Shown: positions 25,793 to 34,695, counted from the stretch's first letter. The stretch is DNA of 64,000 nt from Muribaculaceae bacterium (GCA_014867205.1 WGUO01000006.1:1-64000); one strand, 5' to 3'. The notes: generated from the letters alone by a model not told the origin. Program-made: numbers and translations.

Positions 25793-26959
25793 TCAGAATC
25801 TGATGCCGGTCGAGATCTGCAGGTTTTCGATCATTGACATGAACCCGACCTGATGCGTGAGCCAGAAATTGCCGTGGAAACTTGAGGTGGCGTTGATGAA
25901 GAACTGCCTGTTGGAATATGTGAGCGACATCATCTGCCTGAGAGCCATCGAGAAATCTTCTGTACGGCCTGCCGTTGCCTCGGAGAAGGAGAACGACACG
26001 CCAATGGCCGGCAGCGCGGTGATGTTGAACAGAAAGTGCCGGTTGATTACCCAGTTGTAGGAATATCCCCCTATCAAGTTGACGGAGTTATAGTCAAGCC
26101 TGTAGTTATTGATCGGTATGTTGACGCTCGGTTTCACCTCCTCGGGGAGCCGGGTGAAGTCAAAGTCGCAGTCATAGAACGTACCGGTTAGTCCGACTAT
26201 CCATGAGCCTGCGCTCCGCAGCTGGTAGTTGGAGAGGTTGTAGGCAGCCGGGTAACTGAATTTCTTATAGTTGAACACATAGAAAGCAAGTGCCCCGAAA
26301 GCCTTGAAGTTGATGCCATCGAAGTCGATGTCATAGAGTTTACCGAAGTTTGGGGTTCCGAACTTTCGGATGGTTGTGCTTCCGTTGTTCTGCCAGTAAT
26401 AGGCCTCGCCGTAGAGGCGTGCGCAAGAGACGGAGAATCCGAGTTTGCGGTGGTGTGACTTATTGCCGGAGATTGCCGCGTTGAGGTCTACCGAGTAACT
26501 TGCACTCAGAATCGAGTAGTTGGCCTGGATACCAATGTTTGAGTATGGGGTGCTGGCCATGATGAGGGGATAGTCCTTCTCGAATCGGAAATAATAGGCG
26601 TCCGTCCAGTTGTCGGAGACGAGGCGTACCTTCCCGTGCTTGCCTGTTCCGGATACATAATCCGGGTCGTAGGTATTGAAATTATTCTCGGCCCAGCGGT
26701 ATATCCGGAGGCAGAAGTCGACGAATCCGGGATATATGACAGTGGGGTCATTGATATCGAGCCTTCGGTCCTCGACGAGGTCAAGCCAGTAGTGTGGGAG
26801 AGAGGTGTCGATTCTGACGCTGTCGGGTGCCGGCGCCTCTGCCCGGGTCATGATCGAGGGTTGAAGACGGGGCTCTTTCGGCATGGCCGAGGCTCCCGCT
26901 GTCGATAATGACATGAGCAGGGTCAATAAGGGGGCGGTAAGTCGACTGGTTGCGGTCAT
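25793..26959 (-). CDS. DUF4421 family outer-membrane barrel protein
   Basis: 388 residues with an N-terminal signal peptide (cleavage near AGASA). After a short linker, a conserved region HYWLDLVEDRRLDINDPTV leads into about ten to twelve amphipathic strands with aromatic girdle residues, ending in ENLQISTGIRF, whose final Phe is typical of barrels. DUF4421 proteins are common in Bacteroidales and have no known function. It lies 52 bp downstream of mltG and 23 bp upstream of ribD. Confidence 0.83.
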   Translation of the reverse strand: MTATSRLTAPLLTLLMSLSTAGASAMPKEPRLQPSIMTRAEAPAPDSVRIDTSLPHYWLDLVEDRRLDINDPTVIYPGFVDFCLRIYRWAENNFNTYDPDYVSGTGKHGKVRLVSDNWTDAYYFRFEKDYPLIMASTPYSNIGIQANYSILSASYSVDLNAAISGNKSHHRKLGFSVSCARLYGEAYYWQNNGSTTIRKFGTPNFGKLYDIDFDGINFKAFGALAFYVFNYKKFSYPAAYNLSNYQLRSAGSWIVGLTGTFYDCDFDFTRLPEEVKPSVNIPINNYRLDYNSVNLIGGYSYNWVINRHFLFNITALPAIGVSFSFSEATAGRTEDFSMALRQMMSLTYSNRQFFINATSSFHGNFWLTHQVGFMSMIENLQISTGIRF

Positions 26960-27011
26960 CGGCTTGAGCGTTGGTCCCGGGCCGGGTATTGTATGACAGG
27001 GTTATTGAGGG

Positions 27012-28106
27012 TCAGCGGGTGATGCCCCGACGGTCAAGGGCTGCCTGGTACCTGACGGCGTTCTTGAGGTGTTCGTCGTAGGTGGCGGCGAAATTGTGGC
27101 GTCCCGAGAAGTCCTCGCGGGCGCACATGTACAGGTAATTGCTGGGCTCGCTGTCGAGTACGGCCTTGACCGTGGCAGCGCTTGTTGTGCGAATCGGGCC
27201 CGGGGGCAGCCCCGCGTGCCGGTAGGTGTTGTATGGGGAGTCGGTCTGCAGGTCCGCCTTTGAGATCCGCTGTATGGTGAAGTCGCCGAGGGCAAACCTC
27301 ACGGTGGGATCGGCCTGGAGCCTCATGTTGCTGTGCAGCCGGTTGATATAAAGGCGCCCTATAGTGCCTTTCTCGGCATTGGCGTTTGTCTCCTCGTCGA
27401 CGATAGATGCGATAGTCATGACGTCGGCCGGAGTCAGGCCGAGTTCGGCAGCCTTTCGCACGCGGTTCTCGCTCCAGAGGAACATGTAGTTGTCCCCGAC
27501 CTTGCGCACCAGGTCACGGGCCGAGGTATTCCAATAGACCTCGTATGTGTCGTCGACAAAGAGAGCCATGGCGTTTTCGGGAGTGAGGCCGTAGGCTCCG
27601 AGCAGTTCGGTGTCGTTGAGGGCCACACGCAGCGAGTCATCGGGGAATCCCATCTTGCGGCTTACACGGTTGATCAGCAACGGCAGGCTCCTGAAGCCGT
27701 TTATTGTGATCCTGACCGGAGTCTGCGCGCCTGAGGTGAGTTTGCGCATGGCGCCGAGCGCGTTGGTGCCCTTGGGTATGGTATAGGCGCCCGTGCGCAG
27801 CGAGAAGTCCGTGCGGCGTAGCCGCACGAGCCTCATCACTTTCGAGGTATAGTCTTCACCCAGATACTTCACCATCGAGTCGCGTACCGTCTCGGTGGTC
27901 GCACCCGCGGGTATCTTGATGTTGGCCTCGGCCGGAGCTCCGACCATTATGGCCGGATATAGCAATGCGAGGAATGCAGCGATGCACACCGTCAGACCGA
28001 GCATCAGGTAGAGCATGGTCCGGCGGGTGCGGGGCTTATTGTGTTGTGTGCGCCGGCCTGCCGTCTGGGCAGGCCGGCGTCGGGCGGGTGCGGTCTTTTC
28101 TTCCAT
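27012..28106 (-). CDS. mltG: Endolytic murein transglycosylase MltG
   Basis: 364 residues. A basic Arg/Pro/Thr-rich cytoplasmic tail (1-30) and one membrane helix (MLYLMLGLTVCIAAFLALLY) anchor a periplasmic YceG-like domain. The active-site region reads MTIASIVDEETN where E. coli has ASIVEKET, and LQADPTV, DSPYNTYRHAGLPPGPI and YLYMCAR follow as in the family. MltG cuts nascent glycan strands and may set their length. Its ATG overlaps the hpf stop by one base (TAATG), indicating coupled translation. Confidence 0.94.
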   Translation of the reverse strand: MEEKTAPARRRPAQTAGRRTQHNKPRTRRTMLYLMLGLTVCIAAFLALLYPAIMVGAPAEANIKIPAGATTETVRDSMVKYLGEDYTSKVMRLVRLRRTDFSLRTGAYTIPKGTNALGAMRKLTSGAQTPVRITINGFRSLPLLINRVSRKMGFPDDSLRVALNDTELLGAYGLTPENAMALFVDDTYEVYWNTSARDLVRKVGDNYMFLWSENRVRKAAELGLTPADVMTIASIVDEETNANAEKGTIGRLYINRLHSNMRLQADPTVRFALGDFTIQRISKADLQTDSPYNTYRHAGLPPGPIRTTSAATVKAVLDSEPSNYLYMCAREDFSGRHNFAATYDEHLKNAVRYQAALDRRGITR

Positions 28107-28396
28107 TAAGAGTTTTTGTTCTTCTCGAGCTGACTCTCCAGTGCGTCAAGGCAGAGGTCAATGGCCTCCTCGAATGTGTCGGCGGTCTTCGATGCGAACA
28201 GGTCGGCTGCGGGCGGCACAAGCAGCTTCACGGCGGCTTCCTTGTTCATCGCTGTCTCGGGCTTCACTACCTTGAGTGTTACCTCGGCCTCGGTGATGGC
28301 ATCGAACCTGCGTGCGAGTCTGTCTACTTTCTTATTGATGAAGTTCACGAGCTTGTCGGTGACATCGAAATGAATCGCTTTAATCTTTGCTTCCAT
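28106..28396 (-). CDS. hpf: Ribosome hibernation promoting factor (short form)
   Basis: 96 residues, the short HPF/YfiA type: MEAKIKAIHFDVTDKLVNFINKK, then ARRFDAITEAEVTLKVVKP and the final helix TFEEAIDLCLDALESQLEK. It binds the 30S decoding site and silences ribosomes in stationary phase. It lies between xerC and mltG and downstream of rpsU, a common Bacteroidales arrangement. Its stop codon shares a base with the mltG start. Confidence 0.93.
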   Translation of the reverse strand: MEAKIKAIHFDVTDKLVNFINKKVDRLARRFDAITEAEVTLKVVKPETAMNKEAAVKLLVPPAADLFASKTADTFEEAIDLCLDALESQLEKNKNS

Positions 28397-28481
28397 AGGT
28401 GTAGGTTTTGGGGGTTATGGTTCCGTCGGAGAGCATCCGGAACTCTCTTTACAAAGATAAACAAAAAAATGCAATTTTTTG

Positions 28482-29444
28482 TTAGTCGTCTTCATTTTTT
28501 TTAATACCGGCCTCGTCGTGATGTTTTTCGCAGTCGTCGGGAAACAGTCGGGAGGCTGGCTTCGAGCGGGGGTGCGAATGCCTGTAGTTTGAGAGGAGCT
28601 CGTTGAGACTCAGGTGTGTATAAATCTGTGTGGTGGCGAGCGACGTGTGGCCGAGCATCTCCCGGACAGCGTCGAGGTCGGCTCCGTGGTTGACCATGGC
28701 CGTTGCGAACGAGTGCCGCAGCGTGTGTGGACTCTTGCGGCCTGTGGAGGTCGGGCGGAGTGCGTCGCGTACTATCCGGTATAGGGTGGTTCTCGATAGC
28801 GGCCCGTCATTTCCGGCGATAAGGCATCGGGGTGCGGGCATGTCCGGGCAGTGCTCGTCGCGGATCTTCTGCCACAGCCTGATCTCATCGGCAAGCGAGG
28901 GGGGCAGAGGCAGCACGCGCTGCTTGGCGCGCTTGCCGCTGACGCGCACCTCGGCGGCTGCGAGACTGATGTCGTCATCAGTCAGCGCAAGCAGCTCAGC
29001 CTGGCGCAGGCCAAGGGAATAGAGCATGCTCAGCGCTATGTGCGCGCGGTGCGAGGCAAAATCTTCGGGAACTGTCTCGAGTATCCGTTCCAACTCTTTC
29101 TCGCGGATGAAGTTGGGGAGATGCCTGCGGAGTTTGGCGAGGGAAAGGTCGGCGGCGGGATTTGACCGGAATGTGCCCCGGCGCATACCCCAGCGGTAGA
29201 ATGCCCGGAGGCTCTGGGCCTTGCGGCGCAGGGTGGCCGGTGTCATATGCAGGTCTCCCATTGAGCCGAGCCATGCCCTTACGTCGGCTGGCGTCACCGA
29301 GGCCGGGTCGAAGGCAGACGGGTTATCCGAGCCGCAAATCCACGCGGCAAACTGCCGCAGGTCGCGGCCATATGCCTCCAGTGTGTTGAGGCTGCAGCGC
29401 TGTTCCACCTCGAGGTGTGACAGAAAGTCGTCGACCAGGCTCAT
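28482..29444 (-). CDS. Tyrosine recombinase XerC/XerD type
   Basis: 320 residues from ATG 29444 (MSLVDDFLSHLEVEQ); the open frame 19 codons upstream has no homology. The N-terminal SAM-like domain (LNTLEAYGRDLRQFAAWI) is followed by a catalytic domain with all active-site residues: Arg in LGLRQAELLAL, Lys in SGKRAKQR, HTLRHSFAT (His and Arg), GHTSLATTQIYTH and the Tyr nucleophile. The family resolves chromosome dimers at dif. The tail after YRHSHPR is about 25 residues longer than usual (SKPASRLFPDDCEKHH). Its position between rpsU and hpf points to the host XerC/D rather than a mobile integrase. Confidence 0.9.
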   Translation of the reverse strand: MSLVDDFLSHLEVEQRCSLNTLEAYGRDLRQFAAWICGSDNPSAFDPASVTPADVRAWLGSMGDLHMTPATLRRKAQSLRAFYRWGMRRGTFRSNPAADLSLAKLRRHLPNFIREKELERILETVPEDFASHRAHIALSMLYSLGLRQAELLALTDDDISLAAAEVRVSGKRAKQRVLPLPPSLADEIRLWQKIRDEHCPDMPAPRCLIAGNDGPLSRTTLYRIVRDALRPTSTGRKSPHTLRHSFATAMVNHGADLDAVREMLGHTSLATTQIYTHLSLNELLSNYRHSHPRSKPASRLFPDDCEKHHDEAGIKKNEDD

Positions 29445-29543
29445 ATTCTCTCCAAACGTATAGGCGCGACAAATCGGTATGGCGCCACGCATGGACTCCA
29501 TACCGGTAGATGTGCTCGATATCTGAGAAGTGAAAGAGGCTGA

Positions 29544-29735
29544 TTACTGCTCTGCCTGACGGAGCTGCTGAACGTAGATCGCTTTCACCATCTTCTTGCG
29601 GTTGGTCACTGAGGGCTTCTCGAAAGCCTGACGTGCGCGCAGTTCCTTGATGATGCCTGTCTTTTCAAATTTGCGTTTGAATTTCTTTAAAGCTTTCTCG
29701 ATGTTCTCGTTCTCTTTAACTTGTACGATAATCAT
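29544..29735 (-). CDS. rpsU: 30S ribosomal protein S21
   Basis: 63 residues: MIIVQVKENENIEKALKKF, FEKTGIIKELRAR, FEKPSVTNRKKM. Full length for the family and extremely basic. In Bacteroidota S21 is implicated in masking the anti-Shine-Dalgarno sequence, in line with the near absence of SD sites in this window. It is the first gene of the leftward run to xerC and has a good promoter 120 bp upstream. Confidence 0.96.
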   Translation of the reverse strand: MIIVQVKENENIEKALKKFKRKFEKTGIIKELRARQAFEKPSVTNRKKMVKAIYVQQLRQAEQ

Positions 29736-29857
29736 GTTGGATGAATATTAATTTTTATTTTTTACTGTTACTTATATAGTGCCGCGAGACGGGTGTCTCG
29801 CGTCGGCAGGGAGGGGAGTTGCCGGTCATGACCGCCTACATTGTCCCTTGCAGCGTG

Positions 29858-29888
29858 CAAAATTAGTTAAAGTTAAGTGATTGACAAA
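29858..29888 (-). promoter_or_regulatory. Promoter for rpsU
   Basis: On the minus strand TTTG (29888-29885), a 19-bp spacer and TAATTTTG (29865-29858). This matches the Bacteroidota consensus and implies a leader of about 115 nt. Confidence 0.72.
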
Positions 29889-29927
29889 ATATTTTTCCAA
29901 AAAATTATCTTATAAATCATTTTCTCA

Positions 29928-30698
29928 ATGAAAAAATGTCTTTTATGCATGGCGTTTGTCATGCTTGCTTTTTCCACGGTAACGGCGCGTGACCACTCCA
30001 CGGACCCGGGCAGGTATTATCTGAGAGAGTCTGATGTCGTCGACAGCCGGGCATTTCTGCCCGCGCCTCCCGACACATCTTCCGCCCGCTTTGCCTACGA
30101 CAGGGAACAGTATGAATGGGGCAAGTCAATGCGCGACGGCGGCCGGGGGCACCGCGCCGTGCTTGACGCCGATCTCTCCGAGGGCTGGCTCGACCGGGAT
30201 TTCAGCGAGGCTTTCGGCATCGAGCTTACGCCCCGGAATGCCCCGCAGATATGCCGGCTGATAGAGAACATGAAGGAGGATGCCGGCGACCTCGCCACCC
30301 GCACGGCCAAGACACACTATATGCGGCCGCGTCCCTTCATGACGTTCGGCGAGCCTTCGGCCACGCCCGCTGACGAGCCTTCGCTGCGCCTAAACGGGAG
30401 TTATCCGTCGGGACACACCTCAATCGGCTGGGCGACTGCCCTCGTGCTTGCCGAGATCAATCCGGAGCGGAAGGGAGAGATAATGCAGCGCGGTTATGAC
30501 TTTGGCCAGAGCCGGGTGATATGCGGCGCGCATTTCCAGAGCGATGTTGACGCGGGCCGTCTCGTCGGCGCGGCCGTGGTCGCCGCCCTTCATGCCGACA
30601 AAAACTTCTGCCGGCAGCTGCAGCGTGCGAAAAAGGAATTCCGTCGCCTCCAAAAGCGAGCGCGGCACCTGATTTCACAATCAGATGCCGCGCTGTGA
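29928..30698 (+). CDS. Class A nonspecific acid phosphatase (PAP2 superfamily)
   Basis: 256 residues with a signal peptide (MKKCLLCMAFVMLAFSTVTA), so periplasmic. The three PAP2 phosphatase motifs are complete: KTHYMRPRP, GSYPSGHTS with the general-acid His, and GQSRVICGAHFQSDVDAG with the nucleophilic His. The spacing matches PhoN/class A enzymes that release phosphate from many esters. It ends in a basic tail (KKEFRRLQKRARHLI). The last 30 nt before the stop also form a terminator hairpin. It stands alone, divergent from rpsU. Confidence 0.93.
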   Translation: MKKCLLCMAFVMLAFSTVTARDHSTDPGRYYLRESDVVDSRAFLPAPPDTSSARFAYDREQYEWGKSMRDGGRGHRAVLDADLSEGWLDRDFSEAFGIELTPRNAPQICRLIENMKEDAGDLATRTAKTHYMRPRPFMTFGEPSATPADEPSLRLNGSYPSGHTSIGWATALVLAEINPERKGEIMQRGYDFGQSRVICGAHFQSDVDAGRLVGAAVVAALHADKNFCRQLQRAKKEFRRLQKRARHLISQSDAAL

Positions 30699-30706
30699 TT
30701 TTTTAG
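30662..30706 (+). terminator. Terminator hairpin embedded in the acid phosphatase 3' coding end
   Basis: GCGGCACCTGATT (30662-30674), a 4-nt loop and AATCAGATGCCGC (30679-30691) form a 13-bp stem with one mismatch. It is followed by CTGTGATTTTTTAG, where TGA (30696-30698) is the stop codon of the phosphatase and the T run begins directly after it. Confidence 0.82.
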
Positions 30707-31010
30707 ACTCGCCTGCTTTCACAAGCCGATCGGGTATCCTACTCAACCACTAACTTACAATTTTATCACTATTACTAAAAGATTTTTGACTTGCCATCTT
30801 ACTTCTTACCGGATTTCTCCGGCTCTCTAATTCGATGCAAAATTAATAATTTCTCTTTATATTTCATACAAAAAATCAATGCCAAAAGTGGATTTTATGC
30901 CAAATAGGCCAAAAATACATCAAAATGGCCTTTTGGTTTGGCCTCGCCGCTTTGATTATTCTTTTTAAAGTGTTAATTTTGTGGTAACGAATTTCTAATT
31001 TCAGAAAAAC
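30699..31010 (+). promoter_or_regulatory. 312-bp spacer with promoter and a GCCAAA motif cluster upstream of aminopeptidase P
   Basis: There is no coding potential. TTTG (30951-30954), a 19-bp spacer and TAATTTTG (30974-30981) form a consensus promoter 29 bp upstream of the ATG. Just upstream, GCCAAA occurs at 30881, 30899 and 30908, with inverted copies TTTTGG (30931) and TTTGGC (30937), an arrangement that could be an operator. The rest is AT-rich with a small inverted repeat CCGG-ATTTCT-CCGG near 30819. Confidence 0.65.
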
Positions 31011-32798
31011 ATGAAGAAAAATTATGAATATCTCTGCCGTCTGCGACAGGTAATGGCCGAGAAAGGCATCGATGCCTGCGTCATATCGGGCACAGACCCC
31101 CATCAGAGCGAGCTTCCTCCCCGGCACTGGCGCGGCCGCGAGTGGCTCACCGGCTTCGAGTCGGAGAACGGCACCAACGGCACTGCTGTCGTTACCGCCG
31201 ACGAGGCCTACTGCTGGACAGACTCCCGTTATTTCATCCAGGCCGAGGCACAGCTTGCAGACACAGGCTTCAAGATGATGCGCGAGGATGGTCCCGGGGC
31301 GGTCGACCTGATAGACTGGCTCACCGAGCACACCCGTGCCGGTCAGCGCGTAGGTATCGATGGCATGACCTTCTCCGTGTCGTATGCGCAGCGCCTCGAG
31401 CAGGAGCTCAACGACAATGGAGTGACGCTCGACACCGACTTCCCGATGTTCGACTACATATATCCCGACCGCCCGGCGCGTCCGCAGAACAGGCTTTTCA
31501 TCCATGACGAGAAGATCGTGGCACAGACCGTGGACTCCAAGATCGAGGCCGTGATGCGCGAGGTCAAGGCCGAGCTTGCCAACGCGATACTCGTCTCCGC
31601 ACTCGATGACCTGGCATGGATAACCAACCTGCGTGCGGCCGGCGACATCAGTTTCTCACCGATGTATGTCGGCTTCCTCTATCTCGACGAGGCGAGGCGA
31701 GTGCTGTTCATCGATGAGGTAAAGCTGACCGATGAGGTCAAGGCGCATCTCGCCAAGTACAACATCGAGACACGGCCCTACGACAGCGTCAAGGAGTTTG
31801 TCGAGAACCTTCCAAAGGCCACACGACTGCTCATCGACCCGCAGAAGACAGCCCGCGGCATCTACGACCATATCGGCTGCACCACCGTGTTCGGCGGCGA
31901 CGGCGTCGCGAAACTCAAGAGTATCAAGAACGAGACCATGATATCTAACCTCGCCATAGCGATGGAGAAGGATGGCGTCGCCCTGACCCGCTTCTTTATG
32001 ATGGTCGAGCGGGAATATCCGGACGGCAAGCTCACCGAGGTGGAGCTCGGGAGGCGCCTGCGCGCGCTCCGTCTGGCCGACCCGAGTTGCGTCGACGAGA
32101 GTTTCTCGCCGATCCTCGGTTGGAACGAGCATGGGGCGATCGTGCATTACGAGGCCACCGAGGAGACTGATATCGTGGTAGAGGGTGACGGCCTTCTGCT
32201 CGTCGACTCGGGCGGTCAGTATATATATGGCACGACCGACATAACCCGCACCGTGGCCCTCGGCACCCCGACCGCCGGGCAGCGCCATGACTTCACGCTC
32301 GTCATGAAGGGACACATCGCCCTCTCCAACGCCATATTCCCCGCCGGCACCACCGGCCACCAGCTCGATGTGCTGGCCCGCCAGTTCCTCTGGAAGGAAG
32401 GCAAGGCATACTATCACGGCACCGGCCATGGCGTCGGATATTTCATCAACTGCCATGAGGGCCCGCAGAACATCCGCCTCAACATCAACCCCACGCCGCT
32501 TGAGCCGGGCATGATAACCAGCAACGAGCCGGGCCTCTATCTCGAGGGCCGCTATGGAATCCGCTGCGAGAACCTGATAGTTACCGAGAAATTCGAGACC
32601 ACAGAGTTCGGGGAGTTCCTGCACTTCCATCCGATGACGCTCTTCCCCTTCGACCGCAACCTGTTCGAGAAGGAGATAATGAGCGCCGAGGAGATCAAGT
32701 GGGTCGATGACTACCACCGTCTGGTGCGCGAGCGGCTCACTCCGCTGCTCACCGCCGAGGAGGCCGCATGGCTCGAGGCAAAGACACAGCCCCTCTGA
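31011..32798 (+). CDS. Xaa-Pro aminopeptidase (aminopeptidase P, M24B)
   Basis: 595 residues, the long three-domain aminopeptidase P type (two creatinase-like N-terminal domains, about 1-310, plus the pita-bread catalytic domain). The dinuclear metal ligands are all visible: Asp in LLVDSGGQY, Asp in GTTDITRT, His in GTGHGVGYF, Glu in SNEPGLYLEG and Glu in RCENLIV. The enzyme removes N-terminal residues before proline. No signal peptide, so cytosolic. The gamma-carbonic-anhydrase gene follows after 27 bp, likely on one transcript that ends at 33421-33456. Confidence 0.95.
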   Translation: MKKNYEYLCRLRQVMAEKGIDACVISGTDPHQSELPPRHWRGREWLTGFESENGTNGTAVVTADEAYCWTDSRYFIQAEAQLADTGFKMMREDGPGAVDLIDWLTEHTRAGQRVGIDGMTFSVSYAQRLEQELNDNGVTLDTDFPMFDYIYPDRPARPQNRLFIHDEKIVAQTVDSKIEAVMREVKAELANAILVSALDDLAWITNLRAAGDISFSPMYVGFLYLDEARRVLFIDEVKLTDEVKAHLAKYNIETRPYDSVKEFVENLPKATRLLIDPQKTARGIYDHIGCTTVFGGDGVAKLKSIKNETMISNLAIAMEKDGVALTRFFMMVEREYPDGKLTEVELGRRLRALRLADPSCVDESFSPILGWNEHGAIVHYEATEETDIVVEGDGLLLVDSGGQYIYGTTDITRTVALGTPTAGQRHDFTLVMKGHIALSNAIFPAGTTGHQLDVLARQFLWKEGKAYYHGTGHGVGYFINCHEGPQNIRLNINPTPLEPGMITSNEPGLYLEGRYGIRCENLIVTEKFETTEFGEFLHFHPMTLFPFDRNLFEKEIMSAEEIKWVDDYHRLVRERLTPLLTAEEAAWLEAKTQPL

Positions 32799-32825
32799 CA
32801 TGTACAACCTCTTAAATAGAATATC

Positions 32826-33395
32826 ATGATAATAAAACCGGTAAGAGGATTCACCCCTAAGATGGGCCGCGACTGCTTCATCGCCGACAACGCCGCCATA
32901 ATCGGCGACGTCACCATGGGCGACGAGTGCAGCATCTGGTTCGGCACCGTGTTGCGCGGTGACGTCAACACCATCACGATCGGCGACCGCGTCAACATAC
33001 AGGACGGGTCGGTGCTCCACACGCTCTATCAGAAGTCGACCATCGAGATCGGCAACGATGTCTCGATCGGCCACAATGTGGTGATACATGGCGCCAAGAT
33101 ACACGACTATGCCCTGATCGGCATGGGCGCGATAGTCATGGACGACGCCGAGGTGGGCGAGGGGGCACTTGTGGCCGCCGGCTCCGTGGTGCTGAGCCGC
33201 ACCAAGATCGGCCCCCACGAGATGTGGGCCGGCGCACCCGCCAAGTTCATCAAGATGGTCGAGCCTGAGAAGGCGAAGGAGATGAACGTCAAGATCGCGC
33301 ACAACTATCTGATGTACTCCCGCTGGTTCACCGAGACCCCCGAGCAGGAGCAGGCCGAGAACGCCCGCGAGGTGGCGGCCGAGCGCGCCGACTGA
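32826..33395 (+). CDS. Gamma carbonic anhydrase-like hexapeptide protein
   Basis: 189 residues of left-handed beta-helix with repeated hexapeptides (CFIADNAAIIGDVTMGDE and so on). The three zinc-ligand histidines are present in GSVLHT and SIGHNVVIHGA. The RGD in LRGDVN and the GMGAIVMDDAEVG segment match the YrdA/PaaY/CaiE branch. Members are either weak carbonic anhydrases or of unknown activity. The tail is Glu/Ala-rich (EQEQAENAREVAAERAD). Cytosolic, co-directional with aminopeptidase P. Confidence 0.9.
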   Translation: MIIKPVRGFTPKMGRDCFIADNAAIIGDVTMGDECSIWFGTVLRGDVNTITIGDRVNIQDGSVLHTLYQKSTIEIGNDVSIGHNVVIHGAKIHDYALIGMGAIVMDDAEVGEGALVAAGSVVLSRTKIGPHEMWAGAPAKFIKMVEPEKAKEMNVKIAHNYLMYSRWFTETPEQEQAENAREVAAERAD

Positions 33396-33420
33396 GCCGG
33401 GATCGCTCCGCATAAAGATC

Positions 33421-33458
33421 AAGGCGACTGAATCAGACATCAGTCGCCTTGGTTTTAT
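33421..33458 (+). terminator. Rho-independent terminator
   Basis: AAGGCGACTGA (33421-33431) and TCAGTCGCCTT (33440-33450) form a perfect 11-bp stem with an 8-nt loop, followed by GGTTTTATT. It closes the aminopeptidase P and carbonic anhydrase unit. Confidence 0.9.
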
Positions 33459-33495
33459 TATGCATGTGCCTCTGCCACGGCAGTCGCGGATCCGG

Positions 33496-34695
33496 TCACT
33501 TGAAGCGGGCCGCTGAGAGGTGGATGTTCTCGAAGATATGGCGGTCGACGTCGGTCAGCTCGAGGCCGCGGCGTGCCATTACCCGCGAGGCCACCTGCAT
33601 GAATGTGTCGATGGAGACATCGGAGAAGCCGGCCTCGGGGCTGCCGTTCTGGAAACTGGGTATGAACTGGCGCGGGAATCCCGAGCCGTGCAGGTTGACG
33701 CCTACGCCGACTACGGTCGCCGTGTTGAACATGCAGTTTATGCCGGCCTTCGAGTGGTCGCCCATTATGAGGCCGCAGAACTGAAGGTCTGTGCGCATGA
33801 AGCGCTGCGACGCGTAATTCCAGATGCGTATCTTCGAATAGTCGTTCTTGAGGTTGCTTGAGTTCGTGCCGGCGCCGATGTTGCACCATTCGCCGATCAC
33901 GGCGTTGCCCAGATAGCCGTCGTGCGCCTTGTTGCTGTATCCGAACATGACCGCGTTGTCGATCTCACCGCCCACCTTGCAGAATGGCCCGAACGTGGAG
34001 CCGCCGTAGATCTTCGAGCCCATGCGGATCTTGGCGTCTGCGCAGAGCGCGAGAGGTCCCCGCAGGCAGCTCCCCTCCATCACCTGTGAATTCCTTCCTA
34101 TATATACGGGGCCATCCTTGAGATTGATTGTGGCCCCCTCGACTGTGGCCCCCTCCTCGATGAACAGGGCTGGCATGCCGTTCTGCAGCCGGGCGTCTCC
34201 GATTATGCGGGTGCTGGAGTCGGGTGCTATGCCCGACTTGTCGCGCGTGTACCAGACGAAGTCATTGACAATCTCCTCAGGGTTGAGCGCGAAGATGTCG
34301 AATACATAGGTGACTCGGCGTGTGTCGTTAGCGCTTTCGCGGCCGTAACCCGGGTCGAGTGTCTCGAAGTCGTGGCGCAGGCCCCTGTAGGCCCAGATGC
34401 CCCCGCTGTCGCGCAGCGCGTCGCCCGGCCGCAACTGTGAGGCCTCGAGTGCCGTAGCCTTGTCGGGAAGCTTGTTGCCGGCGATGAAGAGTGCCTCCTC
34501 GTCTTCCCCGCAAGTCAGCGGAAACTTCTCGCGAAGATAGGCCTTTGGATAAAACGAATAGTCGCCCGGCAGGAAATGCTCCCACTTCTCGCGGATGGTC
34601 ACCATGCCGATGCGGAAGGCTCCGACCGGGCGAGTGTATGACAGCGGAAGAAGGTTCTGATAACTCTCCTCGGTGTCAAATAGTACGATTTTCAT
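33496..34695 (-). CDS. GlmU-like sugar nucleotidyltransferase/acetyltransferase family protein
   Basis: 399 residues, the Bacteroidota GlmU-related family (TIGR03991 type). The N-terminal 150 residues begin MKIVLFDTEESYQNLLPLSYTRP and lack the canonical GxGTR nucleotidyl loop of GlmU. The C-terminal part (about 165-350) is a left-handed beta-helix acyltransferase domain with VYIGRNSQVMEGS, MGSKIYGGSTFGPFCKVGGE and IGAGTNSSNLKNDY. In GlmU this half acetylates glucosamine-1-phosphate; here the exact sugar is not established. It is convergent with the carbonic anhydrase unit, and a promoter lies 25 bp upstream of the start. Confidence 0.85.
   Translation of the reverse strand: MKIVLFDTEESYQNLLPLSYTRPVGAFRIGMVTIREKWEHFLPGDYSFYPKAYLREKFPLTCGEDEEALFIAGNKLPDKATALEASQLRPGDALRDSGGIWAYRGLRHDFETLDPGYGRESANDTRRVTYVFDIFALNPEEIVNDFVWYTRDKSGIAPDSSTRIIGDARLQNGMPALFIEEGATVEGATINLKDGPVYIGRNSQVMEGSCLRGPLALCADAKIRMGSKIYGGSTFGPFCKVGGEIDNAVMFGYSNKAHDGYLGNAVIGEWCNIGAGTNSSNLKNDYSKIRIWNYASQRFMRTDLQFCGLIMGDHSKAGINCMFNTATVVGVGVNLHGSGFPRQFIPSFQNGSPEAGFSDVSIDTFMQVASRVMARRGLELTDVDRHIFENIHLSAARFK

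Noticed and set aside
28482..29444. Tyrosine recombinase as the integrase of a mobile element
   Set aside because: No attachment-site repeats, tRNA integration scar or cargo genes; the rpsU-hpf context fits the housekeeping Xer enzyme.
31656..33440. 594-codon reverse-strand open frame across aminopeptidase P and the carbonic anhydrase gene
   Set aside because: It spans two well-supported genes and the terminator between the units; its composition is typical of antisense shadow frames.
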